Notes under the pieces: model-generated
Databases searched by the model: none
Told to the model about the DNA's origin: nothing
The model's input: the letters and a program-made list of their open reading frames with translations, nothing else
Source: Streptomyces sp. R21
GTDB lineage: Bacteria > Actinomycetota > Actinomycetes > Streptomycetales > Streptomycetaceae
Assembly (NCBI RefSeq): GCF_041051975.1
Contig: NZ_CP163435.1
Coordinates: forward strand, 9,392,501 to 9,456,500
DNA: 64,000 nucleotides
Reading direction: 5' to 3'
In this document: one piece after another, positions 1 to 8,503 of the stretch
How positions within the stretch are numbered: position 1 is the stretch's first letter
Layout of the letters: every line of letters starts with the position of its first letter
Made by a program: the position numbers and the translations under genes

Positions 1-1
1 G

Positions 2-220
2 GATCCGAGGCTCACCTCCCTGACCGACCGCGAGCGCGAGATCCTCGTGGCCGTCGGCAGAGGCTGGACCAACGGGGAGATCGCCGCGCGGTTCGTGCTG
101 TCCGAGTCCACGGTCAAGACACACGTTGGCCGCGTCCTGGCCAAGATCGGAGCACGCGACCGCATCCAGGCAGTGATCTTCGCCTACGACCACGGCCTCG
201 CGCGGCCCACCGTTGACTGA
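2..220 (+). CDS. LuxR-family regulator, C-terminal HTH (5' truncated)
   Basis: The window opens inside a gene. The frame from base 2 encodes 72 residues ending in TGA. It carries a typical NarL/FixJ-LuxR helix-turn-helix: TDREREILVAVGRGWTNGEI, then a recognition helix around SESTVKTHVGRVLAKIGARD. Such domains bind DNA as dimers at the C-terminus of response regulators or large LuxR proteins. The receiver or sensor part lies outside the window, so the class (two-component regulator or LAL type) cannot be decided. The spacing to the end is that of an ordinary response regulator. The next gene starts about 180 bases on and is probably independent. Confidence 0.85.
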   Translation, partial: DPRLTSLTDREREILVAVGRGWTNGEIAARFVLSESTVKTHVGRVLAKIGARDRIQAVIFAYDHGLARPTVD

Positions 221-401
221 ACCGACGGGCAGCCCGCGGCACGTCCCTCGCGCTGATCGCGCCGCCTCATCCTCGGCAGAGGATCTCCAAGGACTCCTCA
301 CCAGGGCCGGTGGGCACAGCACTCCTTCCTCTTGAGCAGGGCGCGGCCCGTCGGATGTCTACACTCACTTGAGATTCGGTGAACTCATGGGAGGAGTCGG
401 G

Positions 402-986
402 ATGCCGCGGAACCGTCAGCAGATCCCCCGGGAGGAGCGCACGGGTGATCTGCTAGCCGCGGCCACCGAGCTCTTTCTGGCGAAGGGCTACGTCAAGACC
501 ACGATGGCGGACATCAGTTCCGCCGCCGGCGTGGCCCGGGGCAACGTCTATTGGTACTTCGACTCCAAGGACCACATCTTCGCCGCCGTCATGAACCGCA
601 TGCTCAGTCGTGAGATCCGCATCCTGAACGAGGAGCAGGCAGGTGCCGACCCACTGAGCCGCCTGGTGCGCGGGCTGTCCGACATGCGCTATTCCCGGCC
701 GCTGCACCAGGCCATGCACGACCGGCTTCCCCATTCGGAGGCAGTCCGCGAGGCCCACAACACCTTCCTGAACTGGATCGTCGGACTGGTCGACGAGCTC
801 ATGGCCGAACGCGGCCTCGATCATGCCCCCGGCGTCGATGCCGCGCTTGTCCGCGACGTCGCGATCGCCGTGTTCGAAGGGGCGAACGTGCCCAACGACC
901 AGAACAGGCCGGCCCACGAGATGATCCGGTTCCTGATGGAGTCTGTCCTGGCCAGGAGTTCAGGGGCCAAGGGACGAGAGCGCTGA
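402..986 (+). CDS. TetR/AcrR-family transcriptional regulator
   Basis: The protein has 194 residues. The N-terminal HTH spans about residues 12-60, with the family pattern AATELFLAKGY, TTMADISSAAGVARGNVYWY and then FDSKDHIF. The C-terminal part is the helical ligand-binding and dimerisation region. I chose the ATG at 402 because GGGAGGAG lies about six bases upstream; in-frame starts at 387 and TTG 369 are possible but less well placed. It is convergent with the flavin monooxygenase that ends at 997 and is a plausible local repressor of that aromatic gene group. The ligand is unknown. Site assignment is inference: no palindrome was found directly at its own promoter. Confidence 0.88.
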   Translation: MPRNRQQIPREERTGDLLAAATELFLAKGYVKTTMADISSAAGVARGNVYWYFDSKDHIFAAVMNRMLSREIRILNEEQAGADPLSRLVRGLSDMRYSRPLHQAMHDRLPHSEAVREAHNTFLNWIVGLVDELMAERGLDHAPGVDAALVRDVAIAVFEGANVPNDQNRPAHEMIRFLMESVLARSSGAKGRER

Positions 987-996
987 GCGCGATACC

Positions 997-2697
997 TCAG
1001 ACGAGGTGAGTCCCGACTCCCGCTGACACCACCCGCGCCGCACCGGCCGCTTTGCCGTCCGGAGGCGGGAGCGTCGCCCCGCGCAGCATGTCGAGCACAG
1101 CGACGGGATCCGCGGGAGCCTGCCGGCCTCGCCAGCCGACGTGACCGTCCGGGCGCACGAGCACCAGCGGCCGCTCGTACAGCTCCGTGGCGGCCGGGTC
1201 GGCGAGGCGCAGCACCGTCATCGGCAGACCACGGCTGCGGGCGGCCTCCACCAGAGGCGTGGGGTCCGCGGAACCCGAGACCACGAGGGTGAATCCGCGC
1301 CCGAAGTGGTCGAGCACCGAACTACCGTCGGGCAGCCAGACGTGCGGTGCGCGGCAGCCGGGCCACGTCGACGGTACGTACTCGTCCGGCTCGTCGGGCG
1401 GCTCCGGACTGCCGTCCGGCACACAGATCGGGGAGCCGCTGTAGCGGTAGCCGAGCTGGACGCCCGTGCAGCGGAACTCCTTGGCCCGGGACCGGCGGAT
1501 CTCCTCGCCCATCTCACGTCGGAGCCGTTCGCCTTCCGCGTCCATGCGGTCGAGCACTGGATCGGGGGCGAGCTGCGCGTCGGCCTTCCAGTTGCTGGAG
1601 GCTTCCGTGACGTTGCGGACGGCGATCGGCCGCCGCTCCTGTTCGTAGCTGTCCAGGAGCGCCGGGCCTCCCCATCCTTGGAGGGTCGCGGCGAGCTTCC
1701 AGCCGAGGTCCACGGCGTCACCGATCCCGGTGTTGGCGCCGAAGCCCCCCTTGGGCCACAGCAGGTGCGCCGCGTCGCCCGCGAGGAACACCCGCCCCTC
1801 ACGGTAGGTACGGGCTACGACGCAGTGTCCGCTCCAGGGCTGCGCTGCGAGGATCTCCACGTCGATCGGCGCACCGGCGGCCTCGCGTATCCAGGCGACC
1901 GCGTCGTCGGGGTCGGGCTCCTCGTCCAGGTAGACCGAGAGCCGCCATTCGTCCACGCCGTTGACGACCGTGATGTAGGGCCTGCGCGCCGACGACAGGG
2001 TGTGGATCTGCACCGCGGGACCGCCCAGCCGCTCCCGCAGCAGGTCCAGTAGCTGCGGCGCACGGAAGTGCACAGCGAAGTTGTGCCCCTGGGCGAACAT
2101 GCCCTCGAACTCGATGCCGAGGGCCCGACGTATGCCGCTGCGGCCTCCGTCACAGGCCACCAGGTACGTGCCGGTCAGCGTCTCGGTGGCACCGCTCGCC
2201 ACGTCGCGCACCACGGCCAGGACACCCTCGGAGTCCTGCTCCATCGTCTCCAGGCGGGTGCCGTACCTGAACTCGACTCCTGGCAGTTCACCGGCCGTGC
2301 GTGCGAGCAACGGCACGAAGGAGAACTTGGAAAGGAACGCGGGACCTTCCGGCGTCAGCGGGGTGTACACCCCCGAAGACCGGTTGGTGACCCCGTAGTC
2401 GAAGTCGGTGAGGACGCGTCCCGTGGCGGAGGTGGCGAACACCGTGCGGTGCGGGTAGTCCGGTGCCGGTGCCGACTCCGCGCGTGCCTCTTCTGCGCAA
2501 CCCCAGCGGCGCAGGTGTTCCATGGTGCGTGAAAATATCGCCTCGCCTGCTGGAAAGGGCACGCGGCCGTCGCCCTGATCGATCACGGTGACCGGTACGC
2601 CGCGCCACCCCAACTCGGTCGCGAGTGCGAGGCCCACAGGCCCTGCTCCTACGACTAGGACGCGCCGAGATCCGGCTCTCTCGTGCTGGTCAGACAT
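997..2697 (-). CDS. Class A FAD-dependent aromatic monooxygenase
   Basis: This is a 566-residue member of the PHBH-like flavoprotein hydroxylases, which use NAD(P)H and O2 to hydroxylate phenolic rings. Visible motifs are the Rossmann GAGPVGLALA near residue 17, the CDGGRSGIRRALG motif near 185, and the FAD ribityl-binding GDAAHLLWPKGGFGANTGIG near 315. The C-terminal ~150 residues fit the thioredoxin-like extension of MhpA-type and polyketide-type hydroxylases. The ATG at 2697 has AGGAAGG ten bases upstream; in-frame ATG 2736 is an alternative. It is transcribed divergently from the methyltransferase-like/bicupin/dehydrogenase genes, with inverted GTTCAAGAG-type repeats between. The substrate is unknown; a phenol or resorcinol-type acid is plausible from context. 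Confidence 0.85.
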   Translation of the reverse strand: MSDQHERAGSRRVLVVGAGPVGLALATELGWRGVPVTVIDQGDGRVPFPAGEAIFSRTMEHLRRWGCAEEARAESAPAPDYPHRTVFATSATGRVLTDFDYGVTNRSSGVYTPLTPEGPAFLSKFSFVPLLARTAGELPGVEFRYGTRLETMEQDSEGVLAVVRDVASGATETLTGTYLVACDGGRSGIRRALGIEFEGMFAQGHNFAVHFRAPQLLDLLRERLGGPAVQIHTLSSARRPYITVVNGVDEWRLSVYLDEEPDPDDAVAWIREAAGAPIDVEILAAQPWSGHCVVARTYREGRVFLAGDAAHLLWPKGGFGANTGIGDAVDLGWKLAATLQGWGGPALLDSYEQERRPIAVRNVTEASSNWKADAQLAPDPVLDRMDAEGERLRREMGEEIRRSRAKEFRCTGVQLGYRYSGSPICVPDGSPEPPDEPDEYVPSTWPGCRAPHVWLPDGSSVLDHFGRGFTLVVSGSADPTPLVEAARSRGLPMTVLRLADPAATELYERPLVLVRPDGHVGWRGRQAPADPVAVLDMLRGATLPPPDGKAAGAARVVSAGVGTHLV

Positions 2698-2744
2698 AGA
2701 AGATCTGCCTTCCTGAGCGAGGGTCGGACCGCTCATGATCCCAA

Positions 2745-2857
2745 CTCTTGAACCGGGGTCAGAATTACACGCGCATGTCGTTGTACGGAAGACCTGGAAA
2801 AACACAAGACTTATGACTGATCGTGTGCGGTGCTACGCTCGTCTCGGGTTCAAGAGA
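2745..2857. promoter_or_regulatory. Divergent promoter region with spaced inverted repeats
   Basis: CTCTTGAACC at 2745-2754 is matched by its exact reverse complement GGTTCAAGAG at 2847-2856, flanking a relatively AT-rich stretch between the divergent monooxygenase and methyltransferase-like operons. The right copy, read as GTTCAAGAGA at 2848-2857, recurs at 10477-10486 upstream of the Tat amidohydrolase. Two facing copies could be regulator sites serving each direction. The binding protein is not known; the TetR regulator at 402 is one candidate. Confidence 0.5.
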
Positions 2858-2893
2858 CAGGGAACGTCATGGTGACTCCTGCTGATCAACACG

Positions 2894-3109
2894 ATGCCGG
2901 GAGCCACTGCCTGGTTCTGGATGTCGGATACCACCACGACATCGACAGGCGCCTACGTCCTGGACCGCGTCCGCGACACGACCCACCAGTTCCGCGGTAC
3001 CGGCGGCGAGTGGGCATCACGCGCCGCACCGGAACCCCGGCCTGCGTCGGCCACGAACGGCGCCCCCACCACACGATTCCGGCAGGCCACGGAGGACATG
3101 TCGACATGA
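2894..3109 (+). CDS. Possible short ORF upstream of the methyltransferase-like gene
   Basis: This 71-codon frame has G/C-rich third positions from about residue 20 and ends in a TGA that overlaps the ATG of the next gene (ATGA at 3106-3109), as in translationally coupled pairs. I see no convincing ribosome-binding site at 2894. Another frame starting ATG 2869 has a better Shine-Dalgarno (CAGGGAA) but poorer codon use downstream. The product resembles nothing I recognise. It could be a short leader gene, a remnant of a degraded gene, or chance. Confidence is low. Confidence 0.3.
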   Translation: MPGATAWFWMSDTTTTSTGAYVLDRVRDTTHQFRGTGGEWASRAAPEPRPASATNGAPTTRFRQATEDMST

Positions 3110-3849
3110 GTACGGAAGCCAAGAACAGCTTCGGCGGCGGAGACCCGTGGGGGTACATCCAGCCGTGGGACGAGGAGCGTTTCGGTCCGGAGATCCACGA
3201 CATCGACCAGCGGGTGAAATGGGAAATGGCCATGGCCATCGCCGGTGGCCTGCCGTACATCTGGCAGGAGCTGGCCCGGCCGATCTCCGAGATCGTCTAC
3301 GGTCTCCTCGAACTCCGTGCCGGAGACCGGGTTCTGCTCATCGGTGAGGGCATCGCGCCGTCCGGGTGGGTCGAGGACATGCGGGCCCTGGTGGGACCGG
3401 AGGGCGTCATCGACACCGTGGAGATCATCAAGGACGGACGAAACGCCGTCCTGGGCAAGATCCCCGGCCGGAACGGCCAGGTCGGCTGCTGGCGCTGGTC
3501 GTATACGGATTCGGTGGACGACGAGGCATACGACTGTGTCGCCGTGCTGCAGGCGACACAGCACTGTGACGACTGGCCCGAGACGGCCGCGGACCTGCTG
3601 CGGGTGATGAAGCCCGGCCGGCGCATCGTGCTGGCCGAAGCGGTCTTGAAGGGAGCGACGTTCTACTCCCGTATCGACTCCGACGTCCACCTTCGCCAGT
3701 GGTTCGACAAACTCTTCGGGCACGTCCCCGCGGACGACATCCCCTACTACTCCGGAGAGCAGATCCGCGAGGCGTTCGGGGACAAGGTCGACAGCCCCCA
3801 GCTGATGGAATGGAAGGGCATCGAGATGTACTGGGGCCGAAAGAGGTGA
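3106..3849 (+). CDS. Class I SAM methyltransferase-like protein
   Basis: The protein has 247 residues. The central region RAGDRVLLIGEGIAPSGW, followed by an acidic residue in IDTVEI, DCVAVLQATQHCDDWPE and LRVMKPGRRIVLAE, follows the order of a Rossmann-type SAM methyltransferase (motif I, acidic loop, motif IV, motif V). The motif I glycine pattern is degenerate, GEGIAPSG instead of GxGxG, so catalysis should not be assumed. The ATG at 3106 has GGAGGA about nine bases upstream. It is followed after 38 bases by the bicupin, with a strong ribosome-binding site between, so they are probably co-transcribed. O-methylation of an aromatic intermediate is a guess from context. Confidence 0.65.
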   Translation: MSTEAKNSFGGGDPWGYIQPWDEERFGPEIHDIDQRVKWEMAMAIAGGLPYIWQELARPISEIVYGLLELRAGDRVLLIGEGIAPSGWVEDMRALVGPEGVIDTVEIIKDGRNAVLGKIPGRNGQVGCWRWSYTDSVDDEAYDCVAVLQATQHCDDWPETAADLLRVMKPGRRIVLAEAVLKGATFYSRIDSDVHLRQWFDKLFGHVPADDIPYYSGEQIREAFGDKVDSPQLMEWKGIEMYWGRKR

Positions 3850-3887
3850 CCACCCAAGGACAAGTACCCAAAGACAAGGAGGTCCCC

Positions 3888-4877
3888 GTGAGCGTCGTTG
3901 AAGACGTCATGGTCCTGGGCTCCGACCATCCGTTGCGCAGTATCGTCCGCGACGAGCACCTGCTTCTCTCGCCGCCGCATCCCCCGAAGGTGCCCGTCAA
4001 ACTGTGGCAGGAGCACCCGCCACTGACCGTGGTGCACTACCCGCAGCAGTACGAGCCGGAGGCATTCGCCCCTCCGCGCGGCGTCTACGAGAACGACGAG
4101 ATCCGCGTCGAGTGGCAGAAACTCGACGGCCGGCAGCCGTTCTACCACCGCAACTGCGACGTCGACGAGATCTCCTACCAGATCGGCGGCGAGCGGACCC
4201 TGATGTCCGAACTCGGCGTGATCGAGTTCCAGCCCGGCGAGTTCTCCCGTATCCCGCGCGGCGTCGCCCACGACAACTACGGCCGTGAGGACAGCCACCT
4301 GCTGTTCTACATCCCCGCACCGGTCAGCGAACTGGCGCCGGCTCAGCGGGAGTCCGGGGCCGTGTTCCCGCCGTTCCCCGGCTGGCAGCCCGGCGAGGCC
4401 AACGAGGCGATCACTCAGTGCATGGCCGCGCTCGGCCACGACATCACCGTCTTCGCGGTCGACGAACAGTTCCTGCTCGAGCAGGTGCACCAGGAGGACC
4501 TGCGGATGTCGGTGCTGCGGGCCGATCCCGGTCAGGACGTCACCTGGCTGTACACGACGGATCGCATCCGCCTCGGCATGGTCACCACGATTCCTGGCGG
4601 ACCGCGCCGCTACCGGCGCACCCTCGACGCCGACGAGATCCAGTACCAGGCCCATGGCCACCGCACGCTGATCACCCAGCGGGGCGTCGTAGACCTCGAG
4701 CCGGGCGACTTCGTGCGCATCCCGCTCGGCATCTCCCACACCAGCGTCGTGACCGAGCCCGGTGACTACGTCAGTCTCCTCTCGCACCAGGAACTGCCCC
4801 AGGTCGCCGAGACCACGCGTACGGCGGACGCCTATACCCCCGAACGGTTCCCGAGCCTCACCGTGGAGGTCCGCTGA
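3888..4877 (+). CDS. Homogentisate-dioxygenase-like bicupin
   Basis: This 329-residue protein has two cupin domains. The first contains YHRNC at residues 86-90 followed by DVDEISYQIGGE, and PRGVAH with H128. The second contains DADEIQYQAHGHRTL and PLGISH. The HRNC segment resembles the iron-ligand stretch of homogentisate 1,2-dioxygenase (H-R-N-C-x-x-E), but the acidic residues are D and then E one position later, so the metal site may differ. The GTG start at 3888 follows AAGGAGG by five bases. The stop overlaps the next ATG by one base (TGATG), so it is coupled to the dehydrogenase. The likely role is ring cleavage or another oxygen-dependent step on the hydroxylated aromatic. The substrate is unknown. 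Confidence 0.72.
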   Translation: MSVVEDVMVLGSDHPLRSIVRDEHLLLSPPHPPKVPVKLWQEHPPLTVVHYPQQYEPEAFAPPRGVYENDEIRVEWQKLDGRQPFYHRNCDVDEISYQIGGERTLMSELGVIEFQPGEFSRIPRGVAHDNYGREDSHLLFYIPAPVSELAPAQRESGAVFPPFPGWQPGEANEAITQCMAALGHDITVFAVDEQFLLEQVHQEDLRMSVLRADPGQDVTWLYTTDRIRLGMVTTIPGGPRRYRRTLDADEIQYQAHGHRTLITQRGVVDLEPGDFVRIPLGISHTSVVTEPGDYVSLLSHQELPQVAETTRTADAYTPERFPSLTVEVR

Positions 4878-5980
4878 TGGCCACGATGCTTGCCCTGCGA
4901 GCGCACCAGGGCGCGGAAGCACTCGTCCTGGACGAGATGCCCGTCCCCGAGCCGGGTCCGCTCGATGTGGTCGTGAAGGTCGCCTCCGCCGGCCTGGCGC
5001 CGGGCATCATGCGCCTGCTTCGGATGGGAGCGCTCAAGTACCTGCCCACCACACTTGGCCATGAGGCCGCAGGCGTCATCTCCGCCGTCGGCCGCGACGT
5101 CACGGGCCACGCGGTCGGCGACCGGGTGCGGGTCCACCCCCTGCTGAACTGCCGTGAGTGCGACTACTGCCGTACCGACCGGGACATGATGTGCGCCCAG
5201 CAGGCCATGCTCGGCCACGCCGCCTTCGGCGATGCTTCGATGCCCCTGTACGAGCAATACCACGACGGCGGACTCGCGGAGTACGTCCGCGTCCCGCACT
5301 GGCTGATCGATTCCCTGCCGGACTCCGTCGGCTTCGACGTCGCGGCCAAGGTCCAGGATCTGGCCAACGCCGTGCGCGCACTCAAGTGCGCCGACCTTCC
5401 GGAGCGGGCCACTCTCGTGGTGACCGCCGCGACCGGAACCATGGGAACCGCGACGGTCAAACTCGCGGAGCACTTCGGAGTCGCCCGTCTGATCCTCGTC
5501 GGCCGCGACGCCGAGCGTCTCCATCGCGTCGCCGGGCTCGCCGGCGGCATAGCGGCCAGTGTCGTCGCACTCGACGAACTCCCTGAGAACTGGTCGACCG
5601 ACGGCACTCTCACCCGCCGGCTGCGCGAGCTGGCACCCGAGGGCGCCCACGCCGTCATCGACTTCATCCCGGAGGGTCCCGCCCTCGGCCAGACCATGGC
5701 CGGCATGGCCACCGGCGGCACGCTCGTGCACATGGGCGGCAACTCCACCCCGCTGCCGCTGCTCCCCATCGCCCTGATGATGCACTGCTGGCGCTTCGTC
5801 GCCACTCGCGCCTGCACCCGCCAGGACACGACGGATGTCCTGCGTCTGCTCGAGACGGGCACCCTCACCGCCGACGAGCTCATCACCCATCGGTTCCCGC
5901 TCACCGAAGCGCTCAAGGCCATGGACGCGATGGAGCAACGGGTCGACGACCCCATGTGGATGACCGTGATCAACCCCTGA
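4877..5980 (+). CDS. Zinc-type alcohol dehydrogenase-like (MDR) protein
   Basis: This 367-residue medium-chain dehydrogenase/reductase has the substrate-side domain containing GHEAAG, the structural zinc loop CRECDYCRTDRDMMC (four cysteines in order), and a Rossmann domain around TAATGTMGTATVKLAEHFGV. The usual catalytic-zinc cysteine near residue 40 is absent (SAGLAPGIMRLL where families have a Cys), and the second cysteine region reads KVQDLANAVRAL, again without Cys. It may therefore not be a classical zinc alcohol dehydrogenase. It starts inside the stop of the bicupin, so the two are translated together. The role is probably oxidation or reduction of a pathway intermediate. Confidence 0.8.
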   Translation: MATMLALRAHQGAEALVLDEMPVPEPGPLDVVVKVASAGLAPGIMRLLRMGALKYLPTTLGHEAAGVISAVGRDVTGHAVGDRVRVHPLLNCRECDYCRTDRDMMCAQQAMLGHAAFGDASMPLYEQYHDGGLAEYVRVPHWLIDSLPDSVGFDVAAKVQDLANAVRALKCADLPERATLVVTAATGTMGTATVKLAEHFGVARLILVGRDAERLHRVAGLAGGIAASVVALDELPENWSTDGTLTRRLRELAPEGAHAVIDFIPEGPALGQTMAGMATGGTLVHMGGNSTPLPLLPIALMMHCWRFVATRACTRQDTTDVLRLLETGTLTADELITHRFPLTEALKAMDAMEQRVDDPMWMTVINP

Positions 5981-6046
5981 CCTGACGCACGAGCGCGCGT
6001 CACGACTCGCGGAGTCGCCTCAGAACAGCGAGAGGAAGCCGGGAGA

Positions 6047-6952
6047 GTGTCCGAATCACAAGCCGTACGCAGCCAGGAGCCGCCCCTGATCGCGGTGATC
6101 GGGGCGGCCGGGCTCTGCGGTACGTACATGCTGGAGGCCGCGCTGCGAGCGCCGTTCCGGGTCCGGGCCGTGGTGCACGGCCCGGCAGGGCGGGAACGAG
6201 TGGCCGCCCTGGGCGTGGACGACATCGTCGACGCCGACCTGGAGAAGCCGGACACCGTCCGTCAGGCGCTGAAGAACGCGGACTTCGTGTTCATGATTCC
6301 GCCGGCGTTCCACCCGGAGGAGGACGTGCTCGCGATCAGGGCACTCGAGGCGGCTGAGCACGCGGGCGCCCGCCGGTTCGTGTACCTGTCCGTCCTCCAC
6401 CCTCACACCCCCGGGCTGCGCCACCACCTGCGCAAGGCGAACGCCGAGGCCGCCGTGCGGGCCTCACGGCTGAACTGGACGATTCTCCAGCCCTCGATGT
6501 TCGCGCAGATAGTGCTGTCGACGTGGGGGAGAGCTCCGGCCGGCCCTGTCGCGGTGCCCTTCAACGTCGACAACGAGTTCTCGTTCATCGACTTGCGTGA
6601 CCTCGGGGAAGCCGGCGTCAAGGTGCTTTCCGAGCAAGGGCACGACTCGGCGACGTACGAACTCGCGGGACCCGTCCTCACGTTGGCCGAGGCGGTGCGC
6701 GTGGCCGGGCGTGCACGAGGAGTGGATCTGGAGGCGCGGACGGTGCACTGGGCGGACGCACCCCTCCCGCCGGGAGTGGCCGACTCCCCGTCCCGGGCCT
6801 CGGACATGCGCGCCATGTGGCAGGACTATGACCGGCACGGCCTGCGCGGCAACAGCAACGTCCTGCGGATGCTGCTCGGCCGTGAACCCGCGTCCTTCGA
6901 GGAAGCGGCCACAGCGATCCGGAAGTGGGATCCGCTGGACGGCCAGGGTTAG
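6047..6952 (+). CDS. NmrA-like NAD(P)-binding oxidoreductase
   Basis: This 301-residue single-domain Rossmann protein of the atypical SDR (NmrA/HSCARG) group has an N-terminal IGAAGLCGTYMLEAA nucleotide loop, VFMIPPAFHP in the region contacting cofactor, and LSVLHPH in the place of the SDR catalytic segment. The GTG at 6047 is preceded by GAGAGGAAG. The catalytic YxxxK is not obvious, as is common in NmrA-like redox sensors, so it may be a reductase or a redox-sensing protein. It is separated by 66 bases from the dehydrogenase and may belong to the same transcription unit. It ends 3 bases inside the convergent MarR gene. Confidence 0.78.
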   Translation: MSESQAVRSQEPPLIAVIGAAGLCGTYMLEAALRAPFRVRAVVHGPAGRERVAALGVDDIVDADLEKPDTVRQALKNADFVFMIPPAFHPEEDVLAIRALEAAEHAGARRFVYLSVLHPHTPGLRHHLRKANAEAAVRASRLNWTILQPSMFAQIVLSTWGRAPAGPVAVPFNVDNEFSFIDLRDLGEAGVKVLSEQGHDSATYELAGPVLTLAEAVRVAGRARGVDLEARTVHWADAPLPPGVADSPSRASDMRAMWQDYDRHGLRGNSNVLRMLLGREPASFEEAATAIRKWDPLDGQG

Positions 6953-7410
6953 TTCAGGGATCGAGTGTCGATGGCGAGGGCGTCGGGGTTCAGTTCTTCG
7001 ACCAAACGGTGGAGCAGACGGTGAATGGCGTCCTTGTCATCCGGGGAGAGCGCCGAGGTCGTCTCTCGTTCGATCCGCCTCGCGATCGACGTGGCACGAG
7101 CGGCCGCCGCGCCTCCCTCGGCGGTCGCGAACAGGCGCATGCTGCGGCGGCTGGTCGGATGCGGCTCCCGTCGCAGCAGTCCTCGCTCGACGAGTTGGCT
7201 CACCGCGGCTCCCATGGACTGAGCCGTGATGCCGGAGCGGCGCGCGATTTCCGCCGCGGACACTCCCGGCGTCCAGAGGACCTGCTGCAGAGCGTTGTGC
7301 TGCGCCAATGTGAGGTCCTCGGCGCGCAGTGCCCGCTCCAATCGTCCGGCGATGATCTGGGAGAACTGCCAGGCGAGGTATCCGGTGGTGGGAAACGCGG
7401 CGTCGGTCAC
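6949..7410 (-). CDS. MarR-family transcriptional regulator
   Basis: The protein has 153 residues with a winged helix: helices around LTLAQHNALQQVLWTPG and VSAAEIARRSGITAQSMGAA, recognition and wing near RREPHPTSRRSMRLF. MarR proteins bind palindromic operators as dimers and release them on binding phenolic or lipophilic ligands. The start is GTG at 7410. It lies just downstream of the membrane protein on the same strand (nine bases), suggesting an operon. It is a close paralogue of the frameshifted MarR at 8573: both share GYLAWQ, AQHNALQ.V.WTPG and the region around QSMGAAV. Confidence 0.9.
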   Translation of the reverse strand: MTDAAFPTTGYLAWQFSQIIAGRLERALRAEDLTLAQHNALQQVLWTPGVSAAEIARRSGITAQSMGAAVSQLVERGLLRREPHPTSRRSMRLFATAEGGAAAARATSIARRIERETTSALSPDDKDAIHRLLHRLVEELNPDALAIDTRSLN

Positions 7411-7419
7411 GGCCGCAGT

Positions 7420-8475
7420 CTACGAGTCGACGGCTGCGCGACGTGGTCCGCGGGCATCAAGCCAGAAGAGCACTACGGCGGCGACGAGGATCCACGCCAG
7501 CAGGACGACGACGCCCGCGGTGAGACCGTCGTTGTTGAAGTGGGACAAGCCTTGGACGGCTCGTACGCCGACTCCCACCGGGAGGATCTCCGAGAGCGGA
7601 TGCAGCCAGCCCGGCAGGTAGGCGGTGGGCAGCGTGCCCCCGCTCGTGCTGTTGCCGAAGGTCAGCAGGACCACGGCGGCCAGCGACATCCCCGCGCGGC
7701 CGAAGAGGCGCATGAACACCATGGTCGCGCTTCCGACGGCCGCGGCCATCAGTGCGATGAGCCCCGCAATGCCCAGGAAGGGGCCCGGCAGTGCCGAGAA
7801 GCCCAGGCTGCCGGCCATCCCCGCCACGAGGACGCCGGCGAGGACGCTGAAAGAAGCCAGGCTGGCCAACCTCCACCGGTACTCCAGTCGCGGAGCCATC
7901 TGGTAGGTCATCATGCCGAACAGGAATCCGGCCAGCACGACGCCGAACCCGGCGTAGAACACCGACATGCCGCGGGTGTCGCCCGCCGAGGCGGGCACGA
8001 CGTCCTGCACGGTCAGCCGGTCTCCGCCCGCCTTGGCGACACCTGAGAAGGCACCGGTGACCGTCGAGGTCACCGAAGGGCCGTTGGCTCCGGCATACAA
8101 CAGCTCGGCGGACTTCCCGGGGCCGGTGACATAGGCGGCGTACACCTTTCGGTCCTGCAGCGCGTGGCGGGCCGCATTCGCGTCGGGGTAGCGCTTCACG
8201 TCGAATCCGCCGGGCAGCCCGCGCTCCAGCCCTCCGGCGATGTGTTCGAGCCGTTGGGTCGTCCCGACGACGGCGACCGGTAGGTCGTGAGGCCGCGGGG
8301 CGTGAAATGCAGCCAGGAACACGCTGACGAAGATCGAGCCGATGACCAGCACGATCGCGACGGGGAGCAGAACCCCCTTCGCTCCCGTGGCACCCTGCGG
8401 CGCTGGGGCGGTGTCCATCGCGTGGTGATGGTGCGTAGGGCGCGGCTCGGCGGACGTGGTCGGTGGCGTGGGCAT
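7420..8475 (-). CDS. ABC-2-type/DUF3533-like membrane protein
   Basis: This 351-residue integral membrane protein has a His-rich N-terminus (HHHH), one membrane helix at about residues 35-57, a roughly 130-residue extracytoplasmic region beginning LPVAVVGTTQ, and then about five more helices. This is the layout of YhgE/Pip-like and ABC-2 efflux permeases. No ATPase gene lies next to it. I chose the ATG at 8475 because GGAGAGGG lies about eight bases upstream; ATG 8493 is an alternative. It is divergent from the frameshifted MarR gene and followed by the intact MarR, a typical efflux/regulator arrangement. The substrate is unknown, possibly phenolics from the neighbouring pathways. Confidence 0.75.
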   Translation of the reverse strand: MPTPPTTSAEPRPTHHHHAMDTAPAPQGATGAKGVLLPVAIVLVIGSIFVSVFLAAFHAPRPHDLPVAVVGTTQRLEHIAGGLERGLPGGFDVKRYPDANAARHALQDRKVYAAYVTGPGKSAELLYAGANGPSVTSTVTGAFSGVAKAGGDRLTVQDVVPASAGDTRGMSVFYAGFGVVLAGFLFGMMTYQMAPRLEYRWRLASLASFSVLAGVLVAGMAGSLGFSALPGPFLGIAGLIALMAAAVGSATMVFMRLFGRAGMSLAAVVLLTFGNSTSGGTLPTAYLPGWLHPLSEILPVGVGVRAVQGLSHFNNDGLTAGVVVLLAWILVAAVVLFWLDARGPRRAAVDS

Positions 8476-8503
8476 GGGAGGGGCCCTCTCCATTTCTCTT
8501 TGT

